This document shows positions 48,181 to 61,189 of a DNA stretch of 64,000 nucleotides, piece by piece. The notes under the pieces were generated by a model. That model searched no databases. It had not been told where the DNA came from and saw nothing but the letters and a program-made list of their open reading frames with translations. Source of the DNA: Poecilobothrus nobilitatus (lineage: Eukaryota; Arthropoda; Insecta; Diptera; Dolichopodidae); the NCBI GenBank assembly GCA_947095535.1, contig OX352774.1, positions 33,310,496-33,374,495 on the forward strand. Direction: 5' to 3'. The first letter of the stretch is position 1. Each line of letters starts with the position of its first letter. The translations under genes and the position numbers were made by a program.

Positions 48181-51100
48181 CAGGCCTTATGATGTAATTT
48201 CTATAATTAAGTAAATAGTAAACGTAAAATTAATTGCATATTTACAGAAGCAAAATAAATAAAAAAAAATTGATTATATTTAAAGACAAAAAAAAAAAAT
48301 TCAGATAAGCTTGATTAAAGAAAAAAATTATAATTAAAGATTTTCTTTGTTATTAGAAATTATTAAAAATATAAAAACGGTAAAAGTTCGTTATTTATTA
48401 TTAGAATTTATCATGTTTTTTTTTTGAATTATTATTTCAAAAAAAAAAAATTAAAATTTAGATATCCATTGAGAATAATCATTGTTTTCTTCGTTTTTGT
48501 TAACTCTCAGGATAATAATTATTCAGCAGATTCAATTTTTTTTATTTATTTGTTTTATTTTGTTTTCTCGTTTTTGTGAAAAATGGAAATTGTTCCTAGA
48601 TTTTAATATTCAGATGGCAATTAGAAATTTAAATAAGACAAAAGCAAAAAAGAAAAATTTTCAAAACGAACGTCATCAATTCTATAGATAATATGAAAGC
48701 AATTAAAATTTTTTTAAATAAATAAAATGTTATTAAAGAAATAGTGATGATAACATATCATACACAGTACAAGGCTATAAAAAACTGATCAATATATTAT
48801 CAAATCAATGAAAGGGCAAATAAATGTCATAGGTTGCCTTTTTTTGATTAATAAATTGGCAATATGACAATTTTTAATTTTCTATTTGACCTTTTCATTT
48901 TGCAATGACTAATATTAATTACTCATGACTAATAATATTTTATCTCAATTTTATCTCCAAATAAACAGTTAGTTTTCCTATAATCTAAGTAATAAAGTTT
49001 ATTTCAAAACAAATTATTTTTTTGAAAGTCCTTTTTTTTCGCTAAGGGAGTTCGGGATGTTTAAAGATACTAAAATTACTTTGGTAGTATTAGATATGTA
49101 CTAACTAAATCTCCAGTTGTAGGCAATATAATAAGATAAAAGTCTTAACTCCCAAATTGCTAGAAATAAAGAATAGAAAAGTGTATAGGACAGGAATGCG
49201 AAAACCTTAAATTGGAAAGTGGGGCTATATGAAAACATAAAATCACCTATTATTATTACATATTATTTTGCTTCAGTTACAACATGCAGTTGTGAATAGT
49301 AAGTTCCTGAATGAGTTAATATTTGAAGACAGCTCCAATGTAGCAGCTATTATTTTTAGTATTTATATTATTTATATTACTACATTTCCAGACGATGACA
49401 TCAGTCAGTTGCAATATTTATTATTAGTATTATTATTTGTAAGGTATAGAATTTTGCCAGGCGAATTCTTCTCATAGATGGTTACTAGATCTCAAAAAAA
49501 ATATGAGCTAGATCTAACTATAGCAAGTGGGACGAAAACGTGATAACTTTAAAACTATTTAATATTTGTTTTATGTCAATTACTTTATCTTCGGTTTACT
49601 TTTGAACAAACTGTGACGACTTGATTTAACTGAACGATCACAATCATATTTTTATACTTAGACTACCTACCAGTTTTCAGTTCCTTTCTATATTTCCTTC
49701 ATACGTCTCTTTTTAAAATGCAATAGAAACAAAAAAAAAATGCATTAAAAAAAGATAAGAAAGACTGTACCTGTAAGATTGATTACCTTCCTATTAATAA
49801 ATGATAATAATACAACAAAGGAGGAGTATATTTAATAATTTTAATAATAATGATAAAAGTATGCTTCTAAAATGTTAAAATTTTTTCCAAACTTAACCCC
49901 TAGATATTTAATAGTATCAGACCAATTAATTTCAATATTGATTCAGATTTGTTCTTGATTGAAACTTCTAAAGTCTTATCAAAAAATTCAAAAATTTTTA
50001 ATTACAAATTAATAAAACCATTTGTATTTCAAATGCAAAATTCAATTAGAAAATAACAACAATCGTAGGTAGGTATAATCAATTTTAAAATTGACTTCTT
50101 AAAGTTATTTTATTACCATCATAAAGTCACATACAACATTGTTATATGCACAAGAAAAAAATAAATTACCAGCCATTATATTTTTTATTTTTGCCTATTA
50201 ATCCAATTGCTTTTAAATGTCACTACATAATCCTTTTTAAAACTTATGTTGTTTTGTTTTTTTTTTATTAAATAAAAAATAGCTGTACTCGTAACATTGA
50301 CGTAAATTGAATCAAATGATTTATTTTTACTTTATAAAGCAGTAGATAACTTTCTTTTTTTTTTTAGCAAAATACAATTTAAAGGACATGACTAAATCAA
50401 AACAAAACTCCTTTAAAAAATTTCTTCTATTTTTAGAATTTTGGAATATCAAAGGATATTTAAGTGAAAAAAAAAACTCATATTCAATTACAATAACGCA
50501 AATGATGATGTCAAAAGAAAATTGTCTATAGCCATATTTAATTATTATTGGTTCAGAAAAAAAAAACGTATTGTATGCAGTATTTAAAAAAAAAATATTC
50601 TATAAATTAACACCTCCATAAAGACATTTAAATTTTATTTATTTTTTTGTGTTCTATATTGTATTTGCTTTTTCTATTCCTGATTTTAAAGTTAGAATCT
50701 GTAGGTTGTATACGTAATTGGTTCAAATTGCATTATATTATCATCATATATTCTTATCTTGACTAGAACATTCTTTTCAAAAGGAAAACACAAAAAAAAA
50801 AAATTTAAAAGTAAACGGACTAAGATGATTATCTGAAGTCTACAGGGTAGCAATAAATTGAATTCTCTTAAAAAAAAAAAATGATTTATCCTTAAATTTC
50901 ATAAAAAGATCTTTTAGTTTTAGTTTTAATCAGAAAAATTTAACAAGAAATTAATTTTCTTTTTTAAAAAAAAGCAATTAATCATTTGTATCAGCCTAAC
51001 GTTGAAATTAACTTATTATATATTTTTTTCTTTAAAAAATTTTTATTTCTGTCCAGTAGTCACTTAGTAGATTAAAATTATAAGGACACCGATAAGGACA

Positions 51101-52060
51101 ATAAGGACACATAACACATACTATATATATAACAAAATTACGAAATTTACTTTAAAGACAGAGCCGGAGAATAGAACGATTCATTCTTTATATGTTAACA
51201 GTAGAGCGATTCTTTAGACGACGGCCAATTCTTTATATGATAACTGATTTGCTAATAACTTGAAGCTTTGTATCATAAAAGTATGTATTAGCATTCAGCA
51301 TTCATAAAATGGAAAGCTGCTTTTTTTTTTTTTTTTTTTAATTATATCTTTTTTACCTTTTAAATTAAAAAAATATCTATAATTCAATAATTAAATTAAG
51401 GTAACAATCTGCTTGTTACCGTATCAACAAAAAACTTTAAAACAAAAAAAAACAATTTAATAAATATTCACGATTCCAAAAATTTACAAAAAAACGAGCT
51501 GTCTTTAATCAAAAAAAAAACAAAACCAAAAAACTAAATAAAACTAAACCTACTAAATTTATTTTTAACTTGATCCAATAAAATGTTGTCAAAACTTTAA
51601 TTTATGTCAACTGGAATATAATTTTTATCCCACCCTGTGTTTCAAAAAGATAAAATTTGCAATATGAAAAATAAGTGTGGGTAGTTAAAGAACATTAAAT
51701 TTTACAGATATTTTTTTAAGCTTTCAATTTTTGCTTTTGTTTTTTTCCACCTACGCAATTTTACAAAGGATAAAAGAGAAAATCCTAGTAATTCTAATAC
51801 TATAAAAATACCGATATATAAAAATATATAATTTTAAAAATCTTCGGAAAAAATCAAAAAAAATAAATAGATGTTGCAAAAAATGCGTCCTTTATAGATA
51901 TTTCTCTTAAAGTGTATCATTTTTATGTGTTACATTAAAGCTACTAAACAATTTCAGATTGTTGTTTTTGAAAAATCTATAAAAGAAATAACAAATATCT
52001 TCAATAAAACACATGTTTTTTTTAGACATTTAAAATTTTACTTTAAAATTTAAAAAAAAT
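48181..52060. other. AT-rich non-coding stretch
   Basis: No gene supported. The open frames at 48482-48691 and 49268-49477 have mixed composition but no domain I recognise. At 51175-51245 a CGATTC/CAATTC, TTTATATG, TAAC motif recurs at close spacing, possibly a decayed short tandem repeat. Confidence 0.55.
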
Positions 52061-52882
52061 AAGGTAGAATGTAAACCAACGGTTTTTAAAAGCGCACATT
52101 TCCAAACTCAATACAAACTGTTTAGAATTTTGACTTGCACAAAAATTTGAAAATTTCATGTAATACGAAAAAACGTGAAAATAGGACATTTTTGAAATTT
52201 TGAGGGGCCGTAAGTCCGGAATCCTATATAACTAAGAAAAGCCATTAACACGCGTAAAAATATATTATTGAACCTTTAATTTTCATGCCTCGCCGAAGAA
52301 AAATTTTTACAGGTGCCTAAGTTACAGGTGTGTAAAAATAGCAAATTTTCAATTTTTGAGGCGTAATAACTCTTAAAGAGGGGGTGTTACCAAAAAATTT
52401 TTTGAGGAAACTTATACTAATTCTAAAAGTTTCTTGTCTCAAAATTTCAAGCCTCTATCTAAAATCGTGCCGGAGTTATGAAAGTAGAAAAATCATGCAA
52501 AATTTGGTTTTCACATAACGGTAAATTTAAATACTAAATTTAAAAAAATTGTATAATTTTGATATTAATTTACAAAGATAAAAGAAATACCTGTCGAATG
52601 ACGTTTTCAGATTGAAAAAATCTTAAGCAGAACATAATATATATGCATTTAAAAATAGGGCTTTTTCAAAGTTTGAGGGGCTGTAGTTCCGTAATGGGGG
52701 GGGCTACATGAAAAAGTTGTTCCACAAAATTATTTTTTTTATGAGACCTACCTATGGTTAAAATTTTTTTTCTCTATCTTTAACGGTGTAGAAGTTTTGT
52801 AAACAGACGGACGGACGGACGGACGGACGGACGGACGGACAGAGTGAAACTAATAAGCACATTTTTTCAAAATTTTTTTGGA
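52061..52882. repeat. Dispersed repeat, copy 2 of 2, longer form (partner at 30.6 kb)
   Basis: Same orientation as 30615-31250, but it keeps about 158 extra bases (52141-52299) bounded by AAAAATTT on both sides. It is internally modular: TTTGAGGGGCCGTAAGTCCG (about 52200), TTTTTGAGGCGTAATAACTC (about 52353) and TTTGAGGGGCTGTAGTTCCG (about 52673) look like three diverged units. It ends in a (GGAC)n run at 52806-52838 followed by AGAGTGAAACTAATA. No coding potential; class unknown. Confidence 0.8.
52806..52838 (+). repeat. (GGAC)8 tetranucleotide microsatellite
   Basis: About eight consecutive GGAC units at the 3' side of the dispersed repeat. The partner at 31.2 kb has a shorter, interrupted version (GGACAGACCGTTGGACGGAC), so the run has probably expanded here. 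Confidence 0.9.
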
Positions 52883-55079
52883 AATGTGCTAAAAACTCCT
52901 AATTTTTGGCAATTTGCGATCTTTTTTCATTTTTACTTTAGGGCGTCATTTATGTGTGACCTGTGACCCCAAAAAAAAAAAATCAAATTGCAGTCTTTTT
53001 ATACTCTTAATAAATTTCAAAATATATATATACTCCAGTTTTTTTTTTCCTTGTCACTACTATGAAGAGTATGGAGGATCCACTAAGTCATTTATTATTC
53101 ATATTTAACTAAGCTTCAGTTAGGTGAATCATTAATTTCACTAAGCCGTTGATTACTCGGCTGTAGATACATACTCTAGTACAATACCCTAAATAAAGGA
53201 ACTGAATACATTAAAAACAGTTCCCAAATTTCGACCCACATTTCATTAACGGCTTTACCATGTCTTTAACGGCTACTTCAAATTCCTACTCGAAAGCTTT
53301 TCTTTTCATATTTATTTTTTTTCTGGAATGACCAACACACATTTTCAAATTGTATATGTATTATTATAAATTTCAAAATATTTTTTTGGGGCCTTTTTTT
53401 CTTTGCCATATTTTAATTAATCTGTTTATACTTCAACAGATCATGACTGATTGATATTATCATGTAAAAACAACATCTACCTTATACATTCGGTCGGTAA
53501 ACATTTTTTTTTGGATGAATTCACAATTATTAATTTTTTCCACAAAATATTTTCTAAAATATTTCATTTTTTTTTTTTGCCTCATTTCGAAGTAAAAGAT
53601 TTACACTTTTTCCAATTTCTTATCTGATAACTATTTTTTTCTTTTGATATAATCTTACATTAAAATATTTGATGGGATGAGATTGAGATTTTTCAACAAA
53701 AATAATAAATTAAAATTCCTTTTTATATCCTTGACTAATAAAACAAGTGAGGACCAGAATGATGGCTCTATACTTCTCCTAAGCGGCCATTTTTCAGAAT
53801 TAGATGAAGACAGTAGAGCTAAAACAAACAGTACAGCAATTGAGGCCATTTTTTAGCAGTAGATGGAGATGGATGAGCTAAAACAAACTTGTTAAGTCTG
53901 GAACTTTTCGATTAAAATAAAAAAAACCTACGTACTATTTTTAGACAAACAAAAATAACACTGACATATATACGTACCTCTTGCTACATAATTTACTTAG
54001 TTAAATTTAATACTAAAAATTTTTAAAAGAAGAGTTGTTTTTCTTTTTCCAGAGTCTTGAACGGCACATGCTTTTCAATAAATAAATAAATCATTTCTTT
54101 GCCTATCTTCTTTTAAAAAAAAATTTTTCAATAATGTTTTTTATTTTTTTATTTTTTTTTCCGTTTAATTTTTGATAAAAATTAAACAAAATATCCTAAA
54201 AGAAAAATAAATTGTGGAAATTGCCACGATTATTGGTCGAAGAATTTACTTTTAAAATACACGTGAAAATTGTAAATTTTTTCAAAAAAAAATGAAAAAA
54301 ATTCAATATTGAAATTTTGTTTCCTTGAAAAATTTTTATTCATATTATATATATATATTTATAATGCAAATTTTTTTTTTAAATCATTGTTATCCTTTAA
54401 GGACAAAAAAAGAACATATACATAAGTAAACAAGTATATTAAAATTATGAAATTAATTTTTTATTTAAGGACATATTCAAGGATATTTTTTTTTTTTGTT
54501 ATTTTATTTATTTTTCTTTTTTGCTAATTTTGTAAAAAAAAAATATATATATTCTAAAAATAGCAAGAGTTTAAGTATTGTTTTTAAGTAAAATATTCAT
54601 TACAGTCTATTCATTTAAATTGAAAAATTACAAATACATACAAACCAATAATACAATCATACATAGAAATTCAATTAATAGATTCTCATGTGGTGATGAA
54701 AATTATGAGCTGATTACAATACAATGTGATAAAACACCTATCAAGAAACATAGTCATAAGGTAGTTTGATTTGATCTTGAAAACTTCTACTATACAACTG
54801 TTAACATAATATAAATTGGTTTACTATGCTATGAAAACCAAATTTTCTGTTATAGGTCGATTTAAAAAACAAAAACCGAAAGTAATCAGAATATTATAAA
54901 ATAAAAATTCTTTGCTAACGATTATTTAAATCTAACAGAAAGAAAAATATAAAATGATATCTCGATGATCCATAAGCAAATCATTTAAAAGTCAGTTTCT
55001 AGGTCAGTTGAAATATAATTTTATTATATTTAAAGTTTTATGTAGGTTCAAATCATTATACTCGTATGAACTTAGTTCT
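52883..55079. other. AT-rich non-coding stretch with a 59-bp duplication
   Basis: No gene supported. A 59-bp unit is tandemly duplicated at 53783-53900. Other open frames, including 54578-54769, have no recognised domain. Confidence 0.5.
53783..53900. repeat. 59-bp tandem duplication
   Basis: GCGGCCATTTTT (from 53783) and GAGGCCATTTTTT (from 53842) start two units, and both contain GAGCTAAAACAAAC (from about 53816 and 53875). Period 59 bp, about two copies. Because 59 is not a multiple of three, coding selection on it is unlikely. The short frames on both strands across the first unit look gene-like in composition but have no further support. Confidence 0.65.
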
Positions 55080-55480
55080 CGAGGTATAATAAATTTTCCG
55101 TTACATTTGTGGCATCTTAAAGGAGGCGAGATAGATATGGTATATAAATGTATATACTATATTCTTACTCAGGTTCGAATTCGGAGTCGATTAAGCCATT
55201 TACCCCGTCTGACTATCCGTACTATATCTCAAAAATAAAGAAGTTAGTATTCGAAACATTTACCATTTCACCTTTGTTGTTAGTTTCATTTTTTTGAAAT
55301 TGAGCAAGTTCGCCCGGTGCGTTTGAATATCTGTAATACAACTCTAAAAATTTACATAAAGATATCTCGGTATATTTAATTAAGCCAGATATCTAAAATT
55401 TTGTAAAAGCTGGTTAAATTTTCGGGTAGGATGCGTGTATCCCAGAGCAGACACAGTCACACATACACTCTTCTTCTTCT
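55080..55480 (+). repeat. Decayed fly repeat copy with GAGTCGATTAAGC signature
   Basis: GGAGTCGATTAAGCCATTTA followed by CCCCGTCTGACTATCCG parallels GAGTCGATTTAGCGATGTCC plus GTCCGTC block in the 4.7-kb copy. Just upstream, AGATAGATATGGTATATAAATG parallels TTAGATATGGACATGTATAT. It continues into CTCAAAAATAAAGAAG and CGCCCGGTGCG. The 76-codon frame here is repeat-derived. Confidence 0.6.
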
Positions 55481-56042
55481 TTTTAAACAGATTTTGGAAG
55501 AAATATTGATTGTTTTTATAATCAACATCAATTTTATATCATCATCATAATATTTAATATGTAAATGATAGAAATTTAAACCCTTTTTACTCAATGACTT
55601 ACAAACTGATTTTCGTTTCTTTTTTTTTAAAGTACAGCCATCTTACAATATCAATATTTTTCCAAAATTTTCTGATTTTCATTATTAATTATCCATTTTT
55701 ATAAAAAAAACCATGTAAAGAGTATACATGTATCATATAGTATAATCTATATCTATATTATATTCAAATAAAACGCTCTTTTTTTGTTCTTTTGTTTCCG
55801 TTAAACCTTAAATTTTCTTCTTTTGTTTCTTTCCTTTTTTTTCTAGATACATAAACAAAATTTTGCATCTTATAATATAAGTAATAGGTATATATTGAAT
55901 TTCCAATACTCAATAAATCAGGAGTGCCTTCTAAAAGATAATAATAACCGTGTTTTTACAAAAAATATCGTTTACAAAGAAATTTTTAATTCATAAAAGC
56001 ATTAATTATTGAAAATTGTATTTTTACGTTTTAAATAAAATC
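55481..56042. other. AT-rich non-coding stretch
   Basis: Nothing recognised besides homopolymer tracts and TATA-type runs. Confidence 0.55.
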
Positions 56043-56100
56043 ATAAAGAAACTATATACTGTATACATATGTATATACTGTACATATATAGTTTCTTTAT
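56043..56100. repeat. Palindrome with 16-bp perfect arms
   Basis: ATAAAGAAACTATATA (56043-56058) and its exact reverse complement (56085-56100) enclose a 26-nt spacer that is itself rich in self-complementary CATATG-type sequence. It may be a small cruciform or the fused ends of a lost inverted-repeat element. Confidence 0.85.
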
Positions 56101-57564
56101 GGTAAGATCAAAAAAATTGCTTATTTCGTTTTTTAACTCAAAATGGACATATGAATTAAAATCAAATATAAATAAAGCCCTCTTGAGGGCTACCAAATAC
56201 TTATTAGTGAGAGTAATTAAAAAAATTATAAATATTGGCTACAGATTGTGGTTAACAATCTTAAATTTCGAGTTTAACGTATAAATAACACAAAAATCCT
56301 TTTAAGGACTATCATATACATTTGATAGAGTAAATATAGATAGAGTATAAAAAATCTCGAATATTTATTATTGATTGCGAGAATTGCAATTACTTATTAA
56401 AACACCATGCATTTCGAGAGGCGGGCGAATACTAGTCAATGTATTAATTATTCCTTATATAATACATATTTATATGTGTAAAATTAATTCAGAAGTTTAG
56501 AATCGATTTATTATGCTTCGATTATTCAAGATTCTGTAAATAAATATTTTATTTTAAAAAACTTAAAATTTTTTTTTTATACGAATTAAAATTTAAATGA
56601 AGTAACAATAATTTTTGGGTATTTTTGGTACTTGTTGGCTTTCAATTGTTATTTTTTTGTTTGCAAGTTTATTAAAAAATACCGATAACAACAGCTGGTT
56701 GATGTTCTTGCTAATACTGGCTGATACAATTCCGCAAACAAAAAAAAAATGAAGAAAATTACTTTTCATCTTACCTGTAAAGATATAAATAAAAGAAAAA
56801 GAAAATTTTTTTTAGAATAAAATAAAAAACAGCAAAGAGAAAAAAAATCCTTTAAAAAAATCTTAAATAAAAATTCAAAATGGTTTTTCATTCCTTTGTA
56901 AAATCTATATTAAAATTCAGGATATTCTGTTTAAATACAAAAAAAAAAAAAAAACCGAAAATAGAACTAAAAATTTTTTTAAAAGCTATCTGGAGTAATA
57001 TTGGATAAAATGGAGATAGAATATGGTATTAAGAACGACTCAACCATTTTCTGAGATAAAGCAACAAAAAAAAAAAAGAAAAATACTAAAATGTAAAAAT
57101 GTAAAAATAACAAATAAAGATATAGTGATATCCTGTTTAACAATGAAAATTTAAATGAGAAAAATTCTGCTCTTGAACAGAAAAAAAGTATAGCTGACTC
57201 CTAAGTTTCGTTTGATTTTTCTTTTTGATTCTTTTTCTGTTTTTGTTTTACTTTTTTTTTACAACCCTGACATTTGCAAAAGTGAAATGATATTAAGTTC
57301 ATTTTATACCGTTACTACAATAATGGTAAATTTTTTTTTGCAGAAGAATTTAATACATATGTAATAATATTAAAAATTTAAAATTGATCAAAACTAAGGA
57401 CTATCGGACAATTTGAAGAATAGGAATAACTATATGTAATAAAAGAATATTTCTATAAAATTTTAAAAAGATTAAAAAAACTTATAAGATTCATATAATA
57501 TTCGGGAAATTCTCTTGGTAGTATTATAATTAATAGAGCAGTATAACAATTGCTCAAGCAGATG
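56101..57564. other. AT-rich non-coding stretch
   Basis: No gene supported. CCCTCTTGAGGG (56179-56190) is a small perfect palindrome. A-run-dense sequence dominates 56740-57120. Confidence 0.55.
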
Positions 57565-57905
57565 TAAACAGAAAACGTAATAAAAACAGGATAACATCCA
57601 AACGATTGGACTCAGAATGATAGAATCCCGAAATCTGAAGAAAACCAAAACTAAAAATGTTTAATGCATGAGTATGCAAACAGTTCTAATGTTTGGTAGT
57701 GAAAACTGATTTGTATCTTACAACATAAACCAATATCTACAGATATTCTTCAGCCGATGCCTATTCTCATGTACAGGATATTCTCACCCATCAAACCCGG
57801 CAAGAAAAAAGTCTGGAAATTTAAAGGAGAGGAACTTATAATGTATTAGCAAACCAGGAAAATAAATTAAGCTAAATAGAACTTAGACTAAGGAAATATC
57901 AAAGC
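57565..57905 (+). mobile_element. Heavily decayed RTE-like LINE fragment
   Basis: Around 57649-57690 one frame reads KLKMFNA, matching the family's KTKLRIFNA segment. About 57688-57765 in a shifted frame reads VLMFGSEN, stop, then NINQYLQIFFSRCL, matching VLLYGSETW...INKLQTFxNRCL in the post-catalytic region of RTE-like proteins. Further on, GNLKERNL may correspond to the NEELW box. Several stops and frameshifts. The order and spacing of the motifs fit one LINE copy in plus orientation, similar to the one at 61.2-61.7 kb. Confidence 0.5.
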
Positions 57906-59564
57906 AACATAAAAGGCAATCATCTATATAACATCTGGAGAGAAACTAAAGCAATGCAACATCACATGATGGGAGAATACAGAAAAAAAAAACCGCATGA
58001 AACCGTGTATGAGATGGTAATATTAAATCGAATAAAGTGAAATCAAAAAAATTTAAAAAAAAATAGTTCTGGTGTAGACTAAACATTTAAGTTACAAAAT
58101 CCTAAAGTTAATCGGATTTAGAAACTAATCTTCTAGAAAAATATGAATATTTTAAAAGTAAAAAAAAAAAAACAAAAAAAACAAAACAGACAAGCAGATC
58201 AAAAATTATTTAAAGAAAAAAATATTAAAAATTAACAACGCTGAAATAGATTTTTTAAGGATATTTTTCTATTATCTAAGGATATCTAAATGTAAGTGGG
58301 TATTTTTCTCAATTTAGGGAAATGGCAAATGGAACTTAACTCATTTATATTTATTCCGGTAATTTTTATTTTCTTCTTTTTTTTGTTTTTTTTTTTTCTG
58401 CTTTTTTGTTATAAGGGATTTGAGTACCTTAAAATTTTCATCCAGTATTGATGATGAATTGTTTTTTTTTTCTAACCAAACCAAAAATAAAACAAAAAAA
58501 GAAAAAGGAATGGCATTAGAATAAAACGATGAAATAGATGAAGAAATTGATTTAAAAAAAAAAAAAAAAAAAAAACAAAAAAAATAAATAAATAAAAATA
58601 TAATAAAGAATTGTTCAACAAATGGCACAGCACAGATATTTACAGTATTTTTGTAATTCTTTCATTTAAAGTTTGGGTTCCGACTAATATAAATTTATAG
58701 AATTGATGGAACATTAAATTAAACTGATGATGTTTTTTAGTTAAGTAAGTAACGATCATGTTAAATTTATTCAAAAAAAAAAAAGCAAAAAAACCTTAAA
58801 ACAATTTGCATCTTCATTTTATCTTCCTAGAAAATATATCAATTTTCCTTTTTTTTTTTTGCTTTTTGCTTTTTTCTTATTTTATACTTTTTTTCTTTCA
58901 TCATGATAAAAATAATACAGAAAAAAGAGTTTTAAAATAGAAATTTTTTTTTTGTCTATTTATAGGAAAATCGAAAGTTTTATTCAAAAATTATATACAC
59001 AATAGATATACCAATTTTAATGTAATTTCAATTGAAAATGATGGTCATTTAAAGTTAAACAGGAAAAAAAAATTATCTATTTAAAATTTTCTGTTTTTAT
59101 TTTTATAAATTCATTATTAAAAAGTTTTTTTTTTTTTTAAATTGGTTTTAAATAGTTTTGTGTTCATTTTGATATTAAAAAAAAAATATATAGGAATGTG
59201 CATAATTCTAAAGTCATAGTAAAATTTGACAAAAATGATATGAAAAACAAAAAAATCATATTTAGAATAAAAGAGCTGGTAAAAAAAAAACAAAACATAG
59301 TTAGACTGGAATCAAGAGAAACAAAATAAAAAGATTGGAGTAGTAAAACATGAGGTTAATTCATTCTACGTGATTGTCACTAAATTATAAAAATGTTCAA
59401 AATAAAAGTATCAAACTGAAATCCTCTTAAATTGTTTCTAACACCTTTGCATAATTGACCGCTGCTGAACCATTCTTTTACGCAATTATCCAAAGGATTT
59501 AAGTGCTAACGAAGTCTATATAAAAAAGATCTTCTATTATCATTATTTTTATACATATATAATT
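57906..59564. other. AT-rich non-coding stretch
   Basis: No gene or repeat recognised. The minus-strand open frame at 58341-58628 runs through poly-A and poly-T tracts and is not convincing. Confidence 0.55.
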
Positions 59565-59995
59565 ATATGACTCATGGCGTAGTAGTTAAGTTGTCAGCCT
59601 TTCAATCGGAGGGTTTTCAGTTCAAACTCCGATCAGGTTAGATAAAATGAGTAATAGTAATTACGTATTAATGTATAGTAATTTTATATCGCAATGTATA
59701 TTTTATAATTAACACTAATGATGTAGTTTCAACAGAGTGCAGCTACCTTTGGGTACCTCATGCAGCAATGTGTTATATACTACTGCATGTTGTGATTATA
59801 TTAATCGCTATAATCACCAATAGCAAAATAGTAATAATAATAAGCGGGATTCATCATTCCCTTACAGTTCTATATCCTCCTATACTATACTCCCTAGCCA
59901 ATATACTGCGTTAACAGTTTTCCTCCACCTGGCTAAAGGGGAAAACAATCTAACACTATCAACGAAGGAATTATTGGTGTATTTTGAAGATTCCC
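59565..59995 (+). mobile_element. tRNA-headed SINE (third sequence type), probably full length
   Basis: Box A TGGCGTAGTAGTTAAG is at 59575-59590 and box B AGTTCAAACTCC at 59619-59630, at tRNA-like spacing. The element continues through TATTAATGTATAGTAA, GGGTACCTCATGCAGCAATG, TACTGCATGTTGTGATTATA, ATTCATCATTCCCTTACAG and CAATATACTGCGTTAAC, and ends near CCTCCACCTGGCTAAAGGGG or slightly later. The last blocks match 6.03-6.19 kb. The 3' acceptor does not pair with the 5' side, so it is not a tRNA gene. No target duplication was identified, and the 3' limit is uncertain. Confidence 0.6.
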
Positions 59996-61189
59996 ACCTC
60001 CCTTAAGAAAACAATAATTTCCTCGTGCAATTAATTTAATGTAATTTACAGTCTACAGTCCAAAATATCTACAGTCTAAATGTTTTCTAGTTAAAAATCA
60101 CCAAAATTTAATATACAAACAATTATTATAATAATTTTTCATTAATGAGTTAATTTTTTTTTAAGCAACAATTTTAATAAGCATTCAAAACATTAATTTA
60201 CAAGAAATTTATCTTATAACTTCAAGGTTTTTAATCATTCCTATAACAAATATATTACTTTTTGTTTTATTATCCTTTTCATTTATATATATATATATAC
60301 ATATAAATTTTAAGATATTTTGAAAAATCCTTGAAAAAACTAACTATCTTTTCACCCCATATATTTTATAAAGTAATTATTGTCCCTTTCAAAAATTACA
60401 AAACAATTTATATTTTGTAATATAAAACTAACCCTTTTTTTTTGTTTTTTAAATAAAAGAAAAATCCGTCCTTGGAAAATCGCAGAATATACAAAACTTT
60501 AACGCAACAAAAAAAAAAAAAACGCGCATCTGCAAATGTAGCCCGTTTCAAAAAAAAAAAAAACAAAATAAGTAAAATACGTGAAGAAAATAAATTTAGA
60601 ATAAAAAGCTAATAAAAAAGTTAATTATAAAGTAAATAACACAAATTTTCAATTTTATAAAAAAAAAATGCAACTTGCATGCGAAACATTCGAATATTTA
60701 AGTTGCAAGGATAAAATAAAATCTTAATAGCATATCAAATTCTCTTTGGAATAGAAATTTTACAAAATCGCGTCTTTTCATTTTACTGATAATATTTTTT
60801 TCCTTTTTATTATTTTCTTCAAGTATTTGAGTTCTTCAAAAATAAAAAACAAAAAAAAAAAATTATCCCAGCTTCATTTTACAAATGATAGGTTACGTCC
60901 TTCAGTTAAAATATAATAAGGAAAAAAACGAAAAAACAAAAAATATTATATTGGAAATAGGGAGCAAAATAATTTGCTATATTCTACGTTTTATTATATT
61001 AAAATATTGTAATGTAGAAACATTAAATTAGATTTTTCATTATAATAAAACTCAACAAGAAAAATATCTTAAAATTTTATATATAAAAAAATTTATTGGA
61101 ACTGGTATAAAATTTTCATATTTTTAAGATATCAAAATTATTTTGCACCTTAAAGTTTATTAAAAGTTCCCTAAAAATCTATAGTAATT
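59996..61189. other. AT-rich non-coding stretch
   Basis: Nothing recognised; mostly homopolymer-rich sequence. Confidence 0.55.

Noticed and set aside
53655..53849. 64-codon minus-strand frame starting with a signal-peptide-like stretch
   Set aside because: The tail is low-complexity Leu/Asn/Lys and the region contains a 59-bp tandem duplication out of frame. No second exon visible.
59569..59642. Possible functional tRNA gene
   Set aside because: No paired acceptor stem, and the sequence continues into a body partly repeated at 6.0 kb.
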